The translations under genes were made by a program, and so were the position numbers. Below are positions 19,301-27,349 of a DNA stretch of 64,000 bases, in pieces. Source of the DNA: Xanthomonas sp. (lineage in GTDB: Bacteria; Pseudomonadota; Gammaproteobacteria; Xanthomonadales; Xanthomonadaceae); contig NZ_JAFIWC010000007.1 in the NCBI RefSeq assembly GCF_017163755.1, positions 117,355 through 181,354 on the forward strand, in the 5' to 3' direction. How positions within the stretch are numbered: position 1 is the stretch's first letter; each line of letters opens with the position of its first letter. Below the pieces are notes generated by a model. That model made no database searches. It was not told where the DNA came from and saw nothing but the letters and a program-made list of their open reading frames with translations.

Positions 19301-19536
19301 CCTTGGCCCCTCTGCCACCGGGAGAGGCGTGGGGTGAGGGTGCGGCGCGAAGCGGCTCGCTGATTTGGGTGCACGAGGCTGGGCTCGTACCCTCATCCGC
19401 CCCTGCGGGGCACCTTCCCCCGAAAAGGGGGCCATGGTCCCGACGGGAGAAGGGAACAGCCGCGGCGTGCCTTGGCCCCTCTCCCACCGGGAGAGGGGTT
19501 GGGGTGAGGGTACGGCGCGAAGCGGCTCGTGGATTT
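19301..19536. repeat. Dispersed intergenic repeat cluster: two direct copies with inverted material between
   Basis: Two copies of a roughly 67-base unit (about 19301-19367 and 19470-19536) begin CCTTGGCCCCTCT and contain CACCGGGAGAGG, GGGGTGAGGG and GCGGCGCGAAGCGGCTCG. Between them lies related sequence in the opposite sense (from ACCCTCATCCGCCCCT). Each can form small hairpins. The whole 378-base gap between thiL and the S15 hydrolase is filled by this material and no gene is seen. It may act as a transcript end or be a decayed mobile repeat. Confidence 0.75.
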
Positions 19537-19539
19537 TCC

Positions 19540-20523
19540 CTACCCGGAGAAATGCTCGTAGCCGGCGCACGGCGGTCGCCATGCCCGCCCTTGCGCGTCG
19601 TGCACCACGATGCCGCTGGCGGCGGTGATGCGGCCGATGCGCGTGGCCGCCACGCCGGCGAATTCCGCCGCCAGCGCCACCGCGTCGCGGTCGCGCGGCG
19701 AGGCGGTGAAGCACAGTTCGTAGTCGTCGCCGCCGGCGCACAGCAGCGGCGCACGGTCGGCCGCGCCGACGCACGAACGCAGCGCGGCCGAGGCCGGCAG
19801 CGCCGCCAGCTCGAGCCGCGCGCCGACCTGGCTGCGCGCGCAGATATGGCCCAGGTCGGCGAGCAGGCCGTCGGACACGTCGACGCAGGCGGAGGCCAGG
19901 CCGGCCAGGCGCAGGCCGGCGTCCACGCGCGGGGTCGGCCGCAGCAGGCGCTGCCGCAGTCGCTCGGTCGCCGCATCGGCCGCGGTGGCGGCCACGTCCA
20001 GCGCGCCGCGCCGCCACAGCGCCAATGCGGCGGCGGCGTCGCCGAGCGCGCCGGTCACCCACACCTCGTCGCCGGCGCGCGCGCCGTCGCGGCGCAACGC
20101 CGCGCCGGCCGGCACCCGGCCCATCGCCGTCACCGAGATCGACAACGGCCCGCGGGTGGTGTCGCCGCCGACCAGGGCGATGCGATGCTGGTCGGCCAGC
20201 GCGAAGAAACCGTCGAAGAAGCCGTCGGCCCATGCCGGGTCCGCGTCCGGCAGCGACAACGACAGCGTGCACCACGCCGGCTGCGCGCCCATCGCCGCCA
20301 GGTCCGACAGGTTCACCGCCAGCGCCTTCCAGCCCAGGTCCTCGGGCAGGGTCTCGGGCGGGAAATGCACGCCTCTGTTGAGCGTGTCGGTGGTGACCAC
20401 CAACTGCTCGCCCGGCGCCAGCTGCAGCAGCGCCGCGTCGTCGCCGATCCCGAGCGCCACGCCGTCGCCGGCACGCGCATCGCTGCGCTGGCGGATACGG
20501 TCGATCAGTTCGAACTCGGACAT
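19540..20523 (-). CDS. thiL: ThiL, thiamine-monophosphate kinase
   Basis: A 327-residue kinase that makes thiamine pyrophosphate from thiamine phosphate with ATP. It has the AIR-synthase-like fold. Visible are the N-terminal MSEFELIDRIRQR, the metal/substrate motifs GIGDDAALL and TTDTLNRGVHF, and LAVNLSDLAAMGAQPAW, then CVDVSDGLLADLGHI and CAGGDDYELCFT. All are family hallmarks. The start ATG at 20523 gives the usual length. It lies downstream of nusB and a hypothetical gene but is separated from them by about 700 bases, unlike the tight spacing upstream. Confidence 0.95.
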   Translation of the reverse strand: MSEFELIDRIRQRSDARAGDGVALGIGDDAALLQLAPGEQLVVTTDTLNRGVHFPPETLPEDLGWKALAVNLSDLAAMGAQPAWCTLSLSLPDADPAWADGFFDGFFALADQHRIALVGGDTTRGPLSISVTAMGRVPAGAALRRDGARAGDEVWVTGALGDAAAALALWRRGALDVAATAADAATERLRQRLLRPTPRVDAGLRLAGLASACVDVSDGLLADLGHICARSQVGARLELAALPASAALRSCVGAADRAPLLCAGGDDYELCFTASPRDRDAVALAAEFAGVAATRIGRITAASGIVVHDAQGRAWRPPCAGYEHFSG

Positions 20524-21222
20524 GGACGGACGCGCTGGAAGGATCGGGCGAGGCTGGCGCATGGCCCGCATGCGGTCAAGCGCGTCGAGCGGATCGGCGC
20601 CGGTCGCCGCGCGTGGGCCATGCATGCCGCGCGGTGCGATCGCCAATCCGTCGACTAGAACAACGCGACTGCATTGGCGTTTGACATGGCTGCAGATCGC
20701 CCCAAGGACTCTACAGTCCCGGGTCCCGGGTCCCGGGTCCCGAGTCCCGCACCTCGCCGCGCGGCTGCCGGCAACCCGGGTGCGAGATCGTACGACCTGC
20801 GCTTCGCAGCATGCGGCCTGCACCAGCCATTGCGCGGACGGGATCGCCCCAGGGCCTGCGCTATCGGAACAGACGCCGTGCCTGGGCGCGTGCAGGGCAA
20901 GGAAGCTATGTCGTCGCCCGTCACCGCGGCTACGGCACCGAGCCGTTCCCGGGCTGGCGCGTGGTGGCGCTGGCCTGCTCGGTGTGCTGCCCGGACTGGG
21001 GCCGGTGGCGCCGATCTTCATCGACATCGGCGACGGAGCTTGTGCCGACAAGCGACCGAGCGATGACGCCACACCGTGCGCGCCGAAGCGCGGCCCTGCG
21101 GGTTGCCGTGCCCAGCTCAGGCCACCGCGCGCGGCTTGGGCAGGCGGCCAACCTGCCGCGGCGCAATGCACAGCCATCGCCGGACACGGCAACGTGGCCT
21201 GTCCCACTCGCATCGACCGGCG
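20524..21222. other. 699-base gap between thiL and the upstream operon genes
   Basis: No reading frame here shows similarity I recognise on either strand. The only structure noted is the heptamer array at 20716-20750. The gap interrupts what is otherwise a closely spaced rib-nusB-thiL string, so it may be an insertion or the remains of a lost gene. Confidence 0.5.
20716..20750. repeat. GGGTCCC heptamer array
   Basis: About four and a half tandem heptamers (GTCCCGG repeated, the last unit GAGTCCC). They are of the same family as the arrays at 11934, 22701, 28810 and 63927. There is no matching inverted arm nearby. Confidence 0.85.
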
Positions 21223-21702
21223 CTAGTCCTCGAGCACGCCGCCGTACATCTGCACCGCGCTGGCCAGGCTCGACGCCAGGCTGTCCAGCCGCTGCAGCAA
21301 GGCGGGCATCGATTGTTCCGGATCGACATGGAACAGCTCGATCACGAAGCACAGCGTGTCGCCGAACTGCTCGGGCAGCGGCGGCAGGCCCAGGCTGCGG
21401 ATCTGCAGCGGCTCGCCGCTGCGCGCGCAGTCGCGCACCCACCACGACACGAACTCCAGCGCGCGCAGGCCGCGCTCGTCGCGCTCGATCGCAAAGCGCG
21501 CGTACACCAGCATTTCGTCGGCGAGCCCGCCGCCGGTGCGGCCCAGCGTCGCCAGCGGCATGTCGCCGTAGATCGGCAGCATGAAATCGCCGTGCCGGAT
21601 CGACGAGGCGTCGGCATTGCCCAGCGCCACGTCGACCAGCCCCGGCACCGCCAGCAACGCCTGTTGCAGGCGCAGCACTTCCGCCGGCACCTGGGCGTTC
21701 AC
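21223..21702 (-). CDS. Conserved hypothetical protein in the nusB-thiL interval
   Basis: A 159-residue acidic, soluble protein that I cannot assign. It starts with GTG at 21702, ten bases after nusB ends, so it is probably translated from the same transcript. It has no signal peptide or membrane helix. The middle (EFVSWWVRDCARSGEPLQIRSLGLPPLPEQFGDTLCFVIELF) looks like a globular alpha/beta domain, and the C terminus is helical. Its coding quality and operon position support a real gene. Confidence 0.7.
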   Translation of the reverse strand: MNAQVPAEVLRLQQALLAVPGLVDVALGNADASSIRHGDFMLPIYGDMPLATLGRTGGGLADEMLVYARFAIERDERGLRALEFVSWWVRDCARSGEPLQIRSLGLPPLPEQFGDTLCFVIELFHVDPEQSMPALLQRLDSLASSLASAVQMYGGVLED

Positions 21703-21712
21703 GCGCCAGCCC

Positions 21713-22192
21713 TCAGGCGTGGCCGCCGCCCGCTTCGGCCGGGCGCCACTGCAGCGCGGCGCGGTCGAGCACGCCGTTGACGTAGGTGTGGCCGTGCTCG
21801 GAGCCGAAGCGCTTGGCGGTCTCGATCGCTTCGTTGATCACCACCCGGTACGGCACGTCGAGCCGGTGCAACAGTTCGTAGGCGGCCAGGCGCAGCACCG
21901 CGCGCTCGATCGCGTCCACTTCCTCGACCGTGCGGTCCAGGTAGCCGACCAGCGCCGCGTCCAGCTCGGCGCGATGCTTCAGCACGCCTTCGACCAGGTT
22001 CTCGAAATAGACCAGGTCGGCGATCTCGTGCGCCTGTTCGTGCGCGAACTGCGAGATCACCTGCTGCACGTTGCCGCCGGAGATCTGCCAGGCGTAGATC
22101 GCCTGCAAGGCGCGCCGGCGCGCGCGCGAACGCAGCACCGGATCGATGCCGTCGCGGCGCGGGTGGTGCTTGTGGCCAGCGGACTTGTTCAC
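21713..22192 (-). CDS. nusB: NusB, transcription antitermination factor
   Basis: A 159-residue all-helical factor that joins NusE (S10) and boxA RNA in rRNA antitermination. Motifs [15 protein letters not shown] near residue 20 and the C-terminal [27 protein letters not shown] are diagnostic. The GTG start at 22192 overlaps the ribH stop (GTGA), which fixes the start and shows coupling to ribH. Confidence 0.94.
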   Translation of the reverse strand: MNKSAGHKHHPRRDGIDPVLRSRARRRALQAIYAWQISGGNVQQVISQFAHEQAHEIADLVYFENLVEGVLKHRAELDAALVGYLDRTVEEVDAIERAVLRLAAYELLHRLDVPYRVVINEAIETAKRFGSEHGHTYVNGVLDRAALQWRPAEAGGGHA

Positions 22193-22656
22193 GGCAGCAG
22201 CTCCAGCAGGTTGACCATCTCCAGCGCGCTCAACGCCGCTTCCTCGCCCTTGTTGCCGTGGCTGCCGCCGGCGCGCGCCTCGGCGTCCTCGGCACGCTCC
22301 ACCGCCAGCACGCCGTTGAGCACCGGCAGGCGGAACTCCAGCGACACCCGCATCAGCCCTTCCGCGCAACCGTCGGCGACGTGCTCGTAGTGGCGCGTGT
22401 CGCCGCGGATCACGCAGCCCAGCGCGATGATCGCCGCATGCCGGCCGGCGGCGGCCAGGCGCGCGGCGGCCAGCGGCAGTTCCCACGCGCCGGGCACGCG
22501 GATCACGTCCACCGCCTCGTCGGCGATGCCGTTGCCGGCCAGGCTCTGCCGCGCGCCGGCGACCAGCACATCGGTGATGCGTGCGTTCCAGCGGCTGGCG
22601 ATGATCGCGAACCGGGCCGCTTCGGGAGCGCGGAGGTCGCCTTCGTAGTGGGTCAT
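22189..22656 (-). CDS. ribH: RibH, 6,7-dimethyl-8-ribityllumazine synthase
   Basis: A 155-residue enzyme condensing 5-amino-6-ribitylamino-uracil with dihydroxybutanone phosphate, the penultimate riboflavin step. Visible are [19 protein letters not shown] (N-terminal), the [11 protein letters not shown] active-site loop, [15 protein letters not shown] and the C-terminal NGVLAVE and [14 protein letters not shown]. It is downstream of ribB and coupled to nusB by a GTGA overlap. Confidence 0.96.
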   Translation of the reverse strand: MTHYEGDLRAPEAARFAIIASRWNARITDVLVAGARQSLAGNGIADEAVDVIRVPGAWELPLAAARLAAAGRHAAIIALGCVIRGDTRHYEHVADGCAEGLMRVSLEFRLPVLNGVLAVERAEDAEARAGGSHGNKGEEAALSALEMVNLLELLP

Positions 22657-22700
22657 GGCGGTGGCGGGTTCAGGGGGTGGGAGAGTTTAGCAGTGCGGCC

Positions 22701-22841
22701 GGGACCAGGGACCGGGGACCCAGGACCCGGAAAAGCAAAAGCGCGCCGCGGACTTCATGCGGTTGGCTCTTGCCGTTCCCGGTCCCCGGTCCCCGGTCCC
22801 CGGTCCCGCTCGGGTCCCGGGTCCCGGGTCCCGAGTCCCGA
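22701..22841. repeat. Inverted heptamer-repeat element at the ribB-ribH junction
   Basis: GGGACCR-type heptamers at about 22701-22730 face inverted CGGTCCC and CGGGTCC units at about 22777-22841. The core between them carries the family core seen in the kdp element, in the opposite orientation (AAGAGCC, AACCGCATGA, AGTCC, CGCTTTTGC when read on the minus strand). ribB translation runs through the right arm and stops at the TGA of GCATGA inside the core. The 98 bases between ribB and ribH are mostly this element. Confidence 0.85.
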
Positions 22842-23957
22842 CCCCACCTCCACATGCTCCACCACCTCCAGCCCGAACCCGGCCAGGCCGATCTGGCGCC
22901 GCGGCGTGCCCAGCACGCGCAGCTTGCCCAGCCCCAGGTCGGCCAGGATCTGGCTGCCGGCGCCGTTGCGCCGCCACTGGCCCACGTCCTTGCCCTGCGC
23001 CGCTTCCGGCTGCGCGCGCAGCCGCGCCAGCAGCGCCTGGCTGTCGCGCGGCGCCGACAGCACCACCATCACCCCGCGGCCGGCGGCGTCGATCGCGCGC
23101 AGCGCGTCGCTGGCGGGCACGCCGAAGTCGTCGCGGCGCCAGTGCAGCAGGTCGGCCAGCGGGTTCTCCACCTGCACCCGCACCAGGGTCGGGGTGTGCG
23201 CGTCCGGCGTGCCGCGGACCAGCGCGAAATGCAGGTCGTGGGCGATGCGGTCGCGGTAGGTGACCAGGGCGAACGGACCGAACTCGGTCTCGATCGCGCG
23301 CTCGTCGATGCGCTCGACGGTGTGCTCGGTGGCCAGCCGGTAGGCGATCAGGTCGGCGATGGAGCCCATCTTCAGCCCGTGCTCGCGCGCGAACACCTCC
23401 AGCTGCGTGCGCCGCGCCATGCTGCCGTCGGGATTGAGGATCTCCACCAGCACCGCCGCCGGCTCCAGGCCGGCCAGCATCGCCAGGTCGACGCCGGCCT
23501 CGGTGTGGCCGGCGCGGGTGAGCACCCCGCCCGGCTGCGCGATCAGCGGGAAGATGTGCCCAGGCTGGCTGAGGTCGCTGGCCTTGGCGTCCGGGCGCAC
23601 CGCGGTGCGGATGGTGTGGGCGCGGTCGTAGGCGGAGATGCCGGTGGTGACGCCCTCGGCGGCCTCGATGCTGACCGTGAAGTTGGTCTGGAACTGCGCG
23701 GTGTTGGTCTGCACCATCGGCGCCAGGCCGAGCTGCGCGCAGCGCTCGCGGGTCAGCGGCAGGCACACCAGCCCGCGCGCGTGGGTGACCATGAAGTTGA
23801 TGTCCGACGGCTTGACCAGTTCGGCGGCCATGATCAGGTCGCCCTCGTTCTCGCGGTCCTCGTCGTCGACGATGACCACCATGCGGCCGGCGCGGATTTC
23901 CTCCAGCAGCTCGGGGACGGGGGCGAAGTTCAGGCTAGGGGTAGTGGACGGTGACAT
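22755..23957 (-). CDS. ribB: RibB (RibBX type): dihydroxybutanone-phosphate synthase with degenerate GTP cyclohydrolase II-like domain
   Basis: A 400-residue protein. Residues about 10-210 are a complete 3,4-dihydroxy-2-butanone-4-phosphate synthase ([37 protein letters not shown]), which converts ribulose 5-phosphate to the four-carbon riboflavin precursor. The C-terminal half has the overall shape of GTP cyclohydrolase II. However, it lacks the zinc-binding cysteine cluster (C-x10-C-x-C) and the RCDCG motif, so it should not hydrolyse GTP; a separate ribA is needed. The last roughly 30 residues (from [17 protein letters not shown] to RERQEPTA) and the stop are encoded by a repeat element. 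Confidence 0.9.
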   Translation of the reverse strand: MSPSTTPSLNFAPVPELLEEIRAGRMVVIVDDEDRENEGDLIMAAELVKPSDINFMVTHARGLVCLPLTRERCAQLGLAPMVQTNTAQFQTNFTVSIEAAEGVTTGISAYDRAHTIRTAVRPDAKASDLSQPGHIFPLIAQPGGVLTRAGHTEAGVDLAMLAGLEPAAVLVEILNPDGSMARRTQLEVFAREHGLKMGSIADLIAYRLATEHTVERIDERAIETEFGPFALVTYRDRIAHDLHFALVRGTPDAHTPTLVRVQVENPLADLLHWRRDDFGVPASDALRAIDAAGRGVMVVLSAPRDSQALLARLRAQPEAAQGKDVGQWRRNGAGSQILADLGLGKLRVLGTPRRQIGLAGFGLEVVEHVEVGSGLGTRDPGPERDRGPGTGDRERQEPTA

Positions 23958-24052
23958 GGGGACTCGCAGCTATCGCGTGAGGTGGCGCCGCGCCGCGCGC
24001 CGCAGCACGAACTGCGGCGGCGACACGGCCGTTGGTAAGGAGCGGCGCGGCG

Positions 24053-24652
24053 TCAGCCCTCGCGGCCCTGCAGCAGGCGTTCGACGTAGCGTGCGACCAG
24101 GTCGATCTCCAGGTTCACCGCCGCGCCGACCGCCGCATGCGCGAACGCGGTGTTGGCGACCGTGTGCGGAATCAGCGCCACCTCGAAGCCGATCGCGTCG
24201 ACCTCGTTGACGGTGAGGCTGACCCCGTCCACGCAGATCGAGCCCTTCTTGGCGATGTAGCGCAGCAGCGCCTGCGGCGCGGAAAAGCGCCAGCGCTGCG
24301 CGCGCGCGTCGGCGTGCACGTCCAGCACCTGGCCGATGCCGTCGACATGGCCGCTGACCAGGTGCCCGCCGAGGCGGTCGCTGGGGCGCATCGCCCGCTC
24401 CAGGTTCAGCGCCGCGCCTTCGCCCAGGCGGCCGAGCGTGGTCAGGCCCAGCGTCTCGGTGGACGCATCGGCCTGGAACGACGCGCTGTCGTAGGCGACC
24501 ACGGTCAGGCACACGCCGTTGACCGCGATGCTCTCGCCCAGGCTGACCTGGTCGAACGGCAGCGTGCCGGTGTCGAAGGTGAAGCGGACGTCGCCACCGC
24601 GCGGATCGCGTGCGGCCAGTCGGCCGACGCCTTCGATGATGCCGGTGAACAT
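24053..24652 (-). CDS. ribE: RibE, riboflavin synthase alpha chain
   Basis: A 199-residue enzyme that dismutates two lumazines to riboflavin. The two lumazine-binding halves are evident: MFTGIIEGVGRL, LGESIAVNGVCLTV and, in the second half, LVSGHVDGIGQV and GVSLTVNEVD. The start MFTGIIEG is the universal N terminus, so the in-frame ATG at 24817 is rejected. It is the first gene behind the FMN riboswitch; ribB follows after 95 bases. Confidence 0.95.
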   Translation of the reverse strand: MFTGIIEGVGRLAARDPRGGDVRFTFDTGTLPFDQVSLGESIAVNGVCLTVVAYDSASFQADASTETLGLTTLGRLGEGAALNLERAMRPSDRLGGHLVSGHVDGIGQVLDVHADARAQRWRFSAPQALLRYIAKKGSICVDGVSLTVNEVDAIGFEVALIPHTVANTAFAHAAVGAAVNLEIDLVARYVERLLQGREG

Positions 24653-25261
24653 CAGCGCGCCTCCGGCCGGCGGGCGGCGCAGGCGCGCGAACCGGTGCGC
24701 GGCGCCGGCGCGGCGCGACGCGCCGGGCGGATACGGGCGCCGGTGCGGCCGGGCGTAGGCGAAACAGCTTGCATAGGCATATACGTTTCTCGCGGAAGTG
24801 AGCGAAAAACGCCACAAGGCAAACAGGCACGCGCACGGCTATGCCGCGCGAATGCCGTCTTCTTTCATCCGGACTATGACCGTCGGCTCCGGCATCTGAC
24901 CGGATCTGCTGACCTTGCGCACGGGAGAGTCGCACCGGGAAGTGCGGGCTCTGCGAGGGGACTCGCATGCGTAAGCGCTCGCGGGCTCGTGCGCTGGCGC
25001 ACCTACCGCCGGTGGGGAATCGCACCCCGCCCTGAAGACGTTTGTGGATGCCGGCGAACCGGCCCGCGCATTCTAGCAGCGCAGTCCGCCGTAGCGCGGC
25101 CGACACGCGCGGCACCGGCAGGACACTGCGTCGTGTCGGGAAATTCCCGATAGCCCGCATTGTGAAGAATCAGTTAAGGTGCGCGCCGCGACGGGAGACG
25201 TCGCTTTTTTCGCCTCGCAACGAGGCGAAGACACGGACATCAATTCGGAGAGAAGTACCCA
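24653..25261. other. 609-base leader and promoter region holding the FMN riboswitch
   Basis: This gap holds the minus-strand rib leader and the plus-strand promoter of the Ax21-like gene. Besides the riboswitch (24857-25040) there is a stem-loop at about 24784-24811 (ten paired bases with one G-U, loop of eight) between the riboswitch and ribE. It has no U tract, so it is not a standard terminator. No gene was found. Confidence 0.6.
24857..25040 (-). promoter_or_regulatory. FMN riboswitch (RFN element) upstream of ribE
   Basis: Read on the minus strand, all conserved RFN blocks appear in order: CAGGGCGGGGTGCGATTCCC, CACCGGCGGTA, AGCCCGCGAGCG, GTCAGCAGATCCGGTC, GCCGACGGTCATAGTCCGGA and the closing GAAAGAAGAC that pairs with the GTCTTC start. 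FMN binding would reduce expression of ribE-ribB-ribH and possibly nusB. About 204 bases separate it from the ribE ATG, enough for an expression platform, but a terminator or sequestered ribosome site was not clearly seen. Confidence 0.95.
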
Positions 25262-25885
25262 ATGCGTAACACCCTGATTCTGGCTGCCATGCTGGCGGCC
25301 GCACCGTTTGCCGCCCACGCCGAAGGCCTGAGCTACACCTATGTCGAAGGCGGCTGGAACCGTACCGACATCAACGTCGACGACGGTTCCCAGGACATCG
25401 ACGGCGGCTACCTGCGTGGCTCCTGGCAGATCGCCGAGCCGGTGTATCTGTTCGCCGGCTATCAACGCGCCAGCGACGACTACACCGTCGCCACGTTCTA
25501 CTCCAGCAAGATCACCGTGCAGCAGGCCAGCCTGGGCATCGGCTACCGCATGGAAATGACCGAGCGCGTGGACTTCACCGCCGACGCCGGCGTGCTGCGG
25601 GTGAAGGCCGAGGCCGACCTGCGCGAAAACGGCGATCGTCTTGCCCGCGCGTCCGACTCCAGCACGCTGGGCATGGTCAACCTCGGCCTGCGCGGCAAGC
25701 CCTCGCCGCGTACCGAAGCCTGGGTGAAGGCCGGCTACATCGACGGCAGCGACGTGGACCAGGGCGAGTTCGTCGGCACGCTCGGCGGCCAGATCAACTT
25801 CACCCGCACCTGGGGCCTGGTCGGCGAAGCGGAGTTCATCGACGACGCCAACCAGTACAAGGTCGGCGTGCGCGCCAGCTTCTGA
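25262..25885 (+). CDS. Ax21/Omp1X-like small outer-membrane beta-barrel protein
   Basis: A 207-residue protein with signal peptide (MRNTLILAAMLAAAPFAAHA). It has eight to ten amphipathic strands and an aromatic C terminus (YKVGVRASF) for outer-membrane insertion. The mature start EGLSYTYVEGGWNRTD and repeated GGYLRGSW/GYQRASDDY pattern resemble the Ax21/Omp1X family of xanthomonads, which is secreted and linked to biofilm and motility. The similarity is moderate, so general OmpA/OprF-like barrel is the alternative. GGAGAG precedes the ATG, and a strong terminator follows. Confidence 0.68.
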   Translation: MRNTLILAAMLAAAPFAAHAEGLSYTYVEGGWNRTDINVDDGSQDIDGGYLRGSWQIAEPVYLFAGYQRASDDYTVATFYSSKITVQQASLGIGYRMEMTERVDFTADAGVLRVKAEADLRENGDRLARASDSSTLGMVNLGLRGKPSPRTEAWVKAGYIDGSDVDQGEFVGTLGGQINFTRTWGLVGEAEFIDDANQYKVGVRASF

Positions 25886-26221
25886 TCCAGCGCGTCAACG
25901 CGGGCGACCGCGATCGGCACGGGCCCGGCAACGGGCCCGTGCTTTTTTATGGGCGATGCCGCGGCCGGTGCGCGCGCCGAGGCGAATACCCGCCGCACCC
26001 TTACCGCGTTCCGGAGGTACCACAACGTGCCGGCGCGCCGCCGAAAACGCATGCACGGCGTGTTGGCGAGAGCTCCGCACGCTGCGCAACGAGAGCAACG
26101 CGACGCAGTAGACAGCGTTGTGGATGGAGAGGTTGCTGCAGTGCGCGGCGCCCGCTGCCGCGTTCGTCCTGCGACCGTATCCGGCCGCGACAGGGACCGC
26201 CGCGGGCGCCGAGGCGGCCGG
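25886..26221. other. Intergenic region between the Ax21-like gene and ribD
   Basis: 336 bases between convergent genes. It begins with the terminator at 25917-25948; the rest shows no gene and no repeat. Confidence 0.5.
25917..25948 (+). terminator. Rho-independent terminator after the Ax21-like gene
   Basis: A perfect ten-base stem (GCACGGGCCC and GGGCCCGTGC) with a GGCAAC loop is followed by six T, 31 bases after the stop codon. Confidence 0.92.
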
Positions 26222-27349
26222 CTAGCGCGCGACTCCGGCGTCGTCGCCCTGCGCCGCGAGCGGCCGCAGCAGCCAGCGCAGGTCCTCGCCGAGCACGCGG
26301 GTGTCGATCACCTGCAGCGCCTTGCGCTGCGCCATCGAGCCGATGCCCAGGCCGGCGAGCAGCGGCCGGGTGTCCTCGCCGAGCAGCAGCGGCGCCATGT
26401 ACAGCAGCAGTTCGTCGACCAGGCCGGCGGCATACAGCGCACCGCCCAGGATCGGCCCGGCCTCGACCTGCACTTCGTTGATGCCGCGCTGGCCGAGCAA
26501 TCGCAGCACCGCGGCCAGGTCGAAGCGCCCGGCCAGCACCGGCGCGACCGCGAACTCGGCGTCGGCCAAGGCCGGCGGCCGCACGCCGGGCGCGTGCAGG
26601 TACAGCGTCGGCGCGCCGCCTTCGCGCACCCGCGCGCGCGACAGCGTGCGCAGCTGCGCGTCCAGCACCACCCGCAACGGCGGCACGAACGCGACGTCCT
26701 CGCCCAGGCGCACGGTCAGCGCCGGGTCGTCGGCCTGCACGGTGCCGCTGCCGGTCAGGATCGCGCCGGCGCGCGCGCGCCAGCGCTGCACGTCCTGCCG
26801 CGACGCCGCGCCGCTGATCCATTTCGATTCGCCGTCGGCCATGCCGGTGCGCCCGTCCAGGCTCGCCGCCAGCTTCAGCCGCAGCCACGGGCGCCCGCGC
26901 TCGAGCCGCGACAGGTAGCCGCGATTGAGTTCGCGCGCCTGCGCCTGCATGAAATCGCTGCACACCTCGATGCCGGCCTCGCGCAGCTGCGCGAAACCGC
27001 CGCCATCGACCTTGGGGAACGGGTCGCGCATCGCCGCCACCACCCGCACCACGCCGGCCTGGATCAGCGCCTGCGCGCACGGCGGCGTGCGCCCGTGGTG
27101 CGCGCACGGCTCCAGGGTCACGTAGGCGGTGGCGCCGCGCGCGCGTTCGCCGGCCGCCTGCAGCGCGAACACCTCCGCGTGCGGGCCGCCGGTGCGCTGG
27201 TGGAAGCCCTCGCCGACCATCTCGCCGCCGCGCGCGATCACGCAGCCGACCATCGGATTGGGCCGCGCGGTATAGGCGCCGCGCTCGGCCAGGCGCAGCG
27301 CCTGGGCCATGAAGCGGTGGTCGTCGGCGGAAGGGCCGGGGACGCTCAT
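26222..27349 (-). CDS. ribD: RibD, bifunctional diaminohydroxyphosphoribosylaminopyrimidine deaminase / reductase
   Basis: A 375-residue two-domain enzyme for the second and third riboflavin steps. The N-terminal cytidine-deaminase-like domain has the zinc motif HAEVFAL and PCAHHGRTPPC. The C-terminal reductase domain has LKLAASLDGRTGMADGESKWISG and GGALYAAGLVDE. The ATG at 27349 overlaps the TGA of the upstream hypothetical gene. It belongs to the glyA-nrdR group and is not behind the FMN riboswitch that controls ribE. Confidence 0.95.
   Translation of the reverse strand: MSVPGPSADDHRFMAQALRLAERGAYTARPNPMVGCVIARGGEMVGEGFHQRTGGPHAEVFALQAAGERARGATAYVTLEPCAHHGRTPPCAQALIQAGVVRVVAAMRDPFPKVDGGGFAQLREAGIEVCSDFMQAQARELNRGYLSRLERGRPWLRLKLAASLDGRTGMADGESKWISGAASRQDVQRWRARAGAILTGSGTVQADDPALTVRLGEDVAFVPPLRVVLDAQLRTLSRARVREGGAPTLYLHAPGVRPPALADAEFAVAPVLAGRFDLAAVLRLLGQRGINEVQVEAGPILGGALYAAGLVDELLLYMAPLLLGEDTRPLLAGLGIGSMAQRKALQVIDTRVLGEDLRWLLRPLAAQGDDAGVAR

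Noticed and set aside
19301..19536. CRISPR array
   Set aside because: Only two direct copies, units about 67 bases long with inverted material between, and no cas genes.
20930..21445. A 171-codon minus-strand frame overlapping the hypothetical gene after nusB
   Set aside because: Arg/Ala-rich, overlaps another frame with better composition, no recognisable domain.
24784..24811. Stem-loop in the rib leader as the riboswitch terminator
   Set aside because: No run of U follows on the minus strand and one pair is G-U; the evidence is too weak to call it a terminator.
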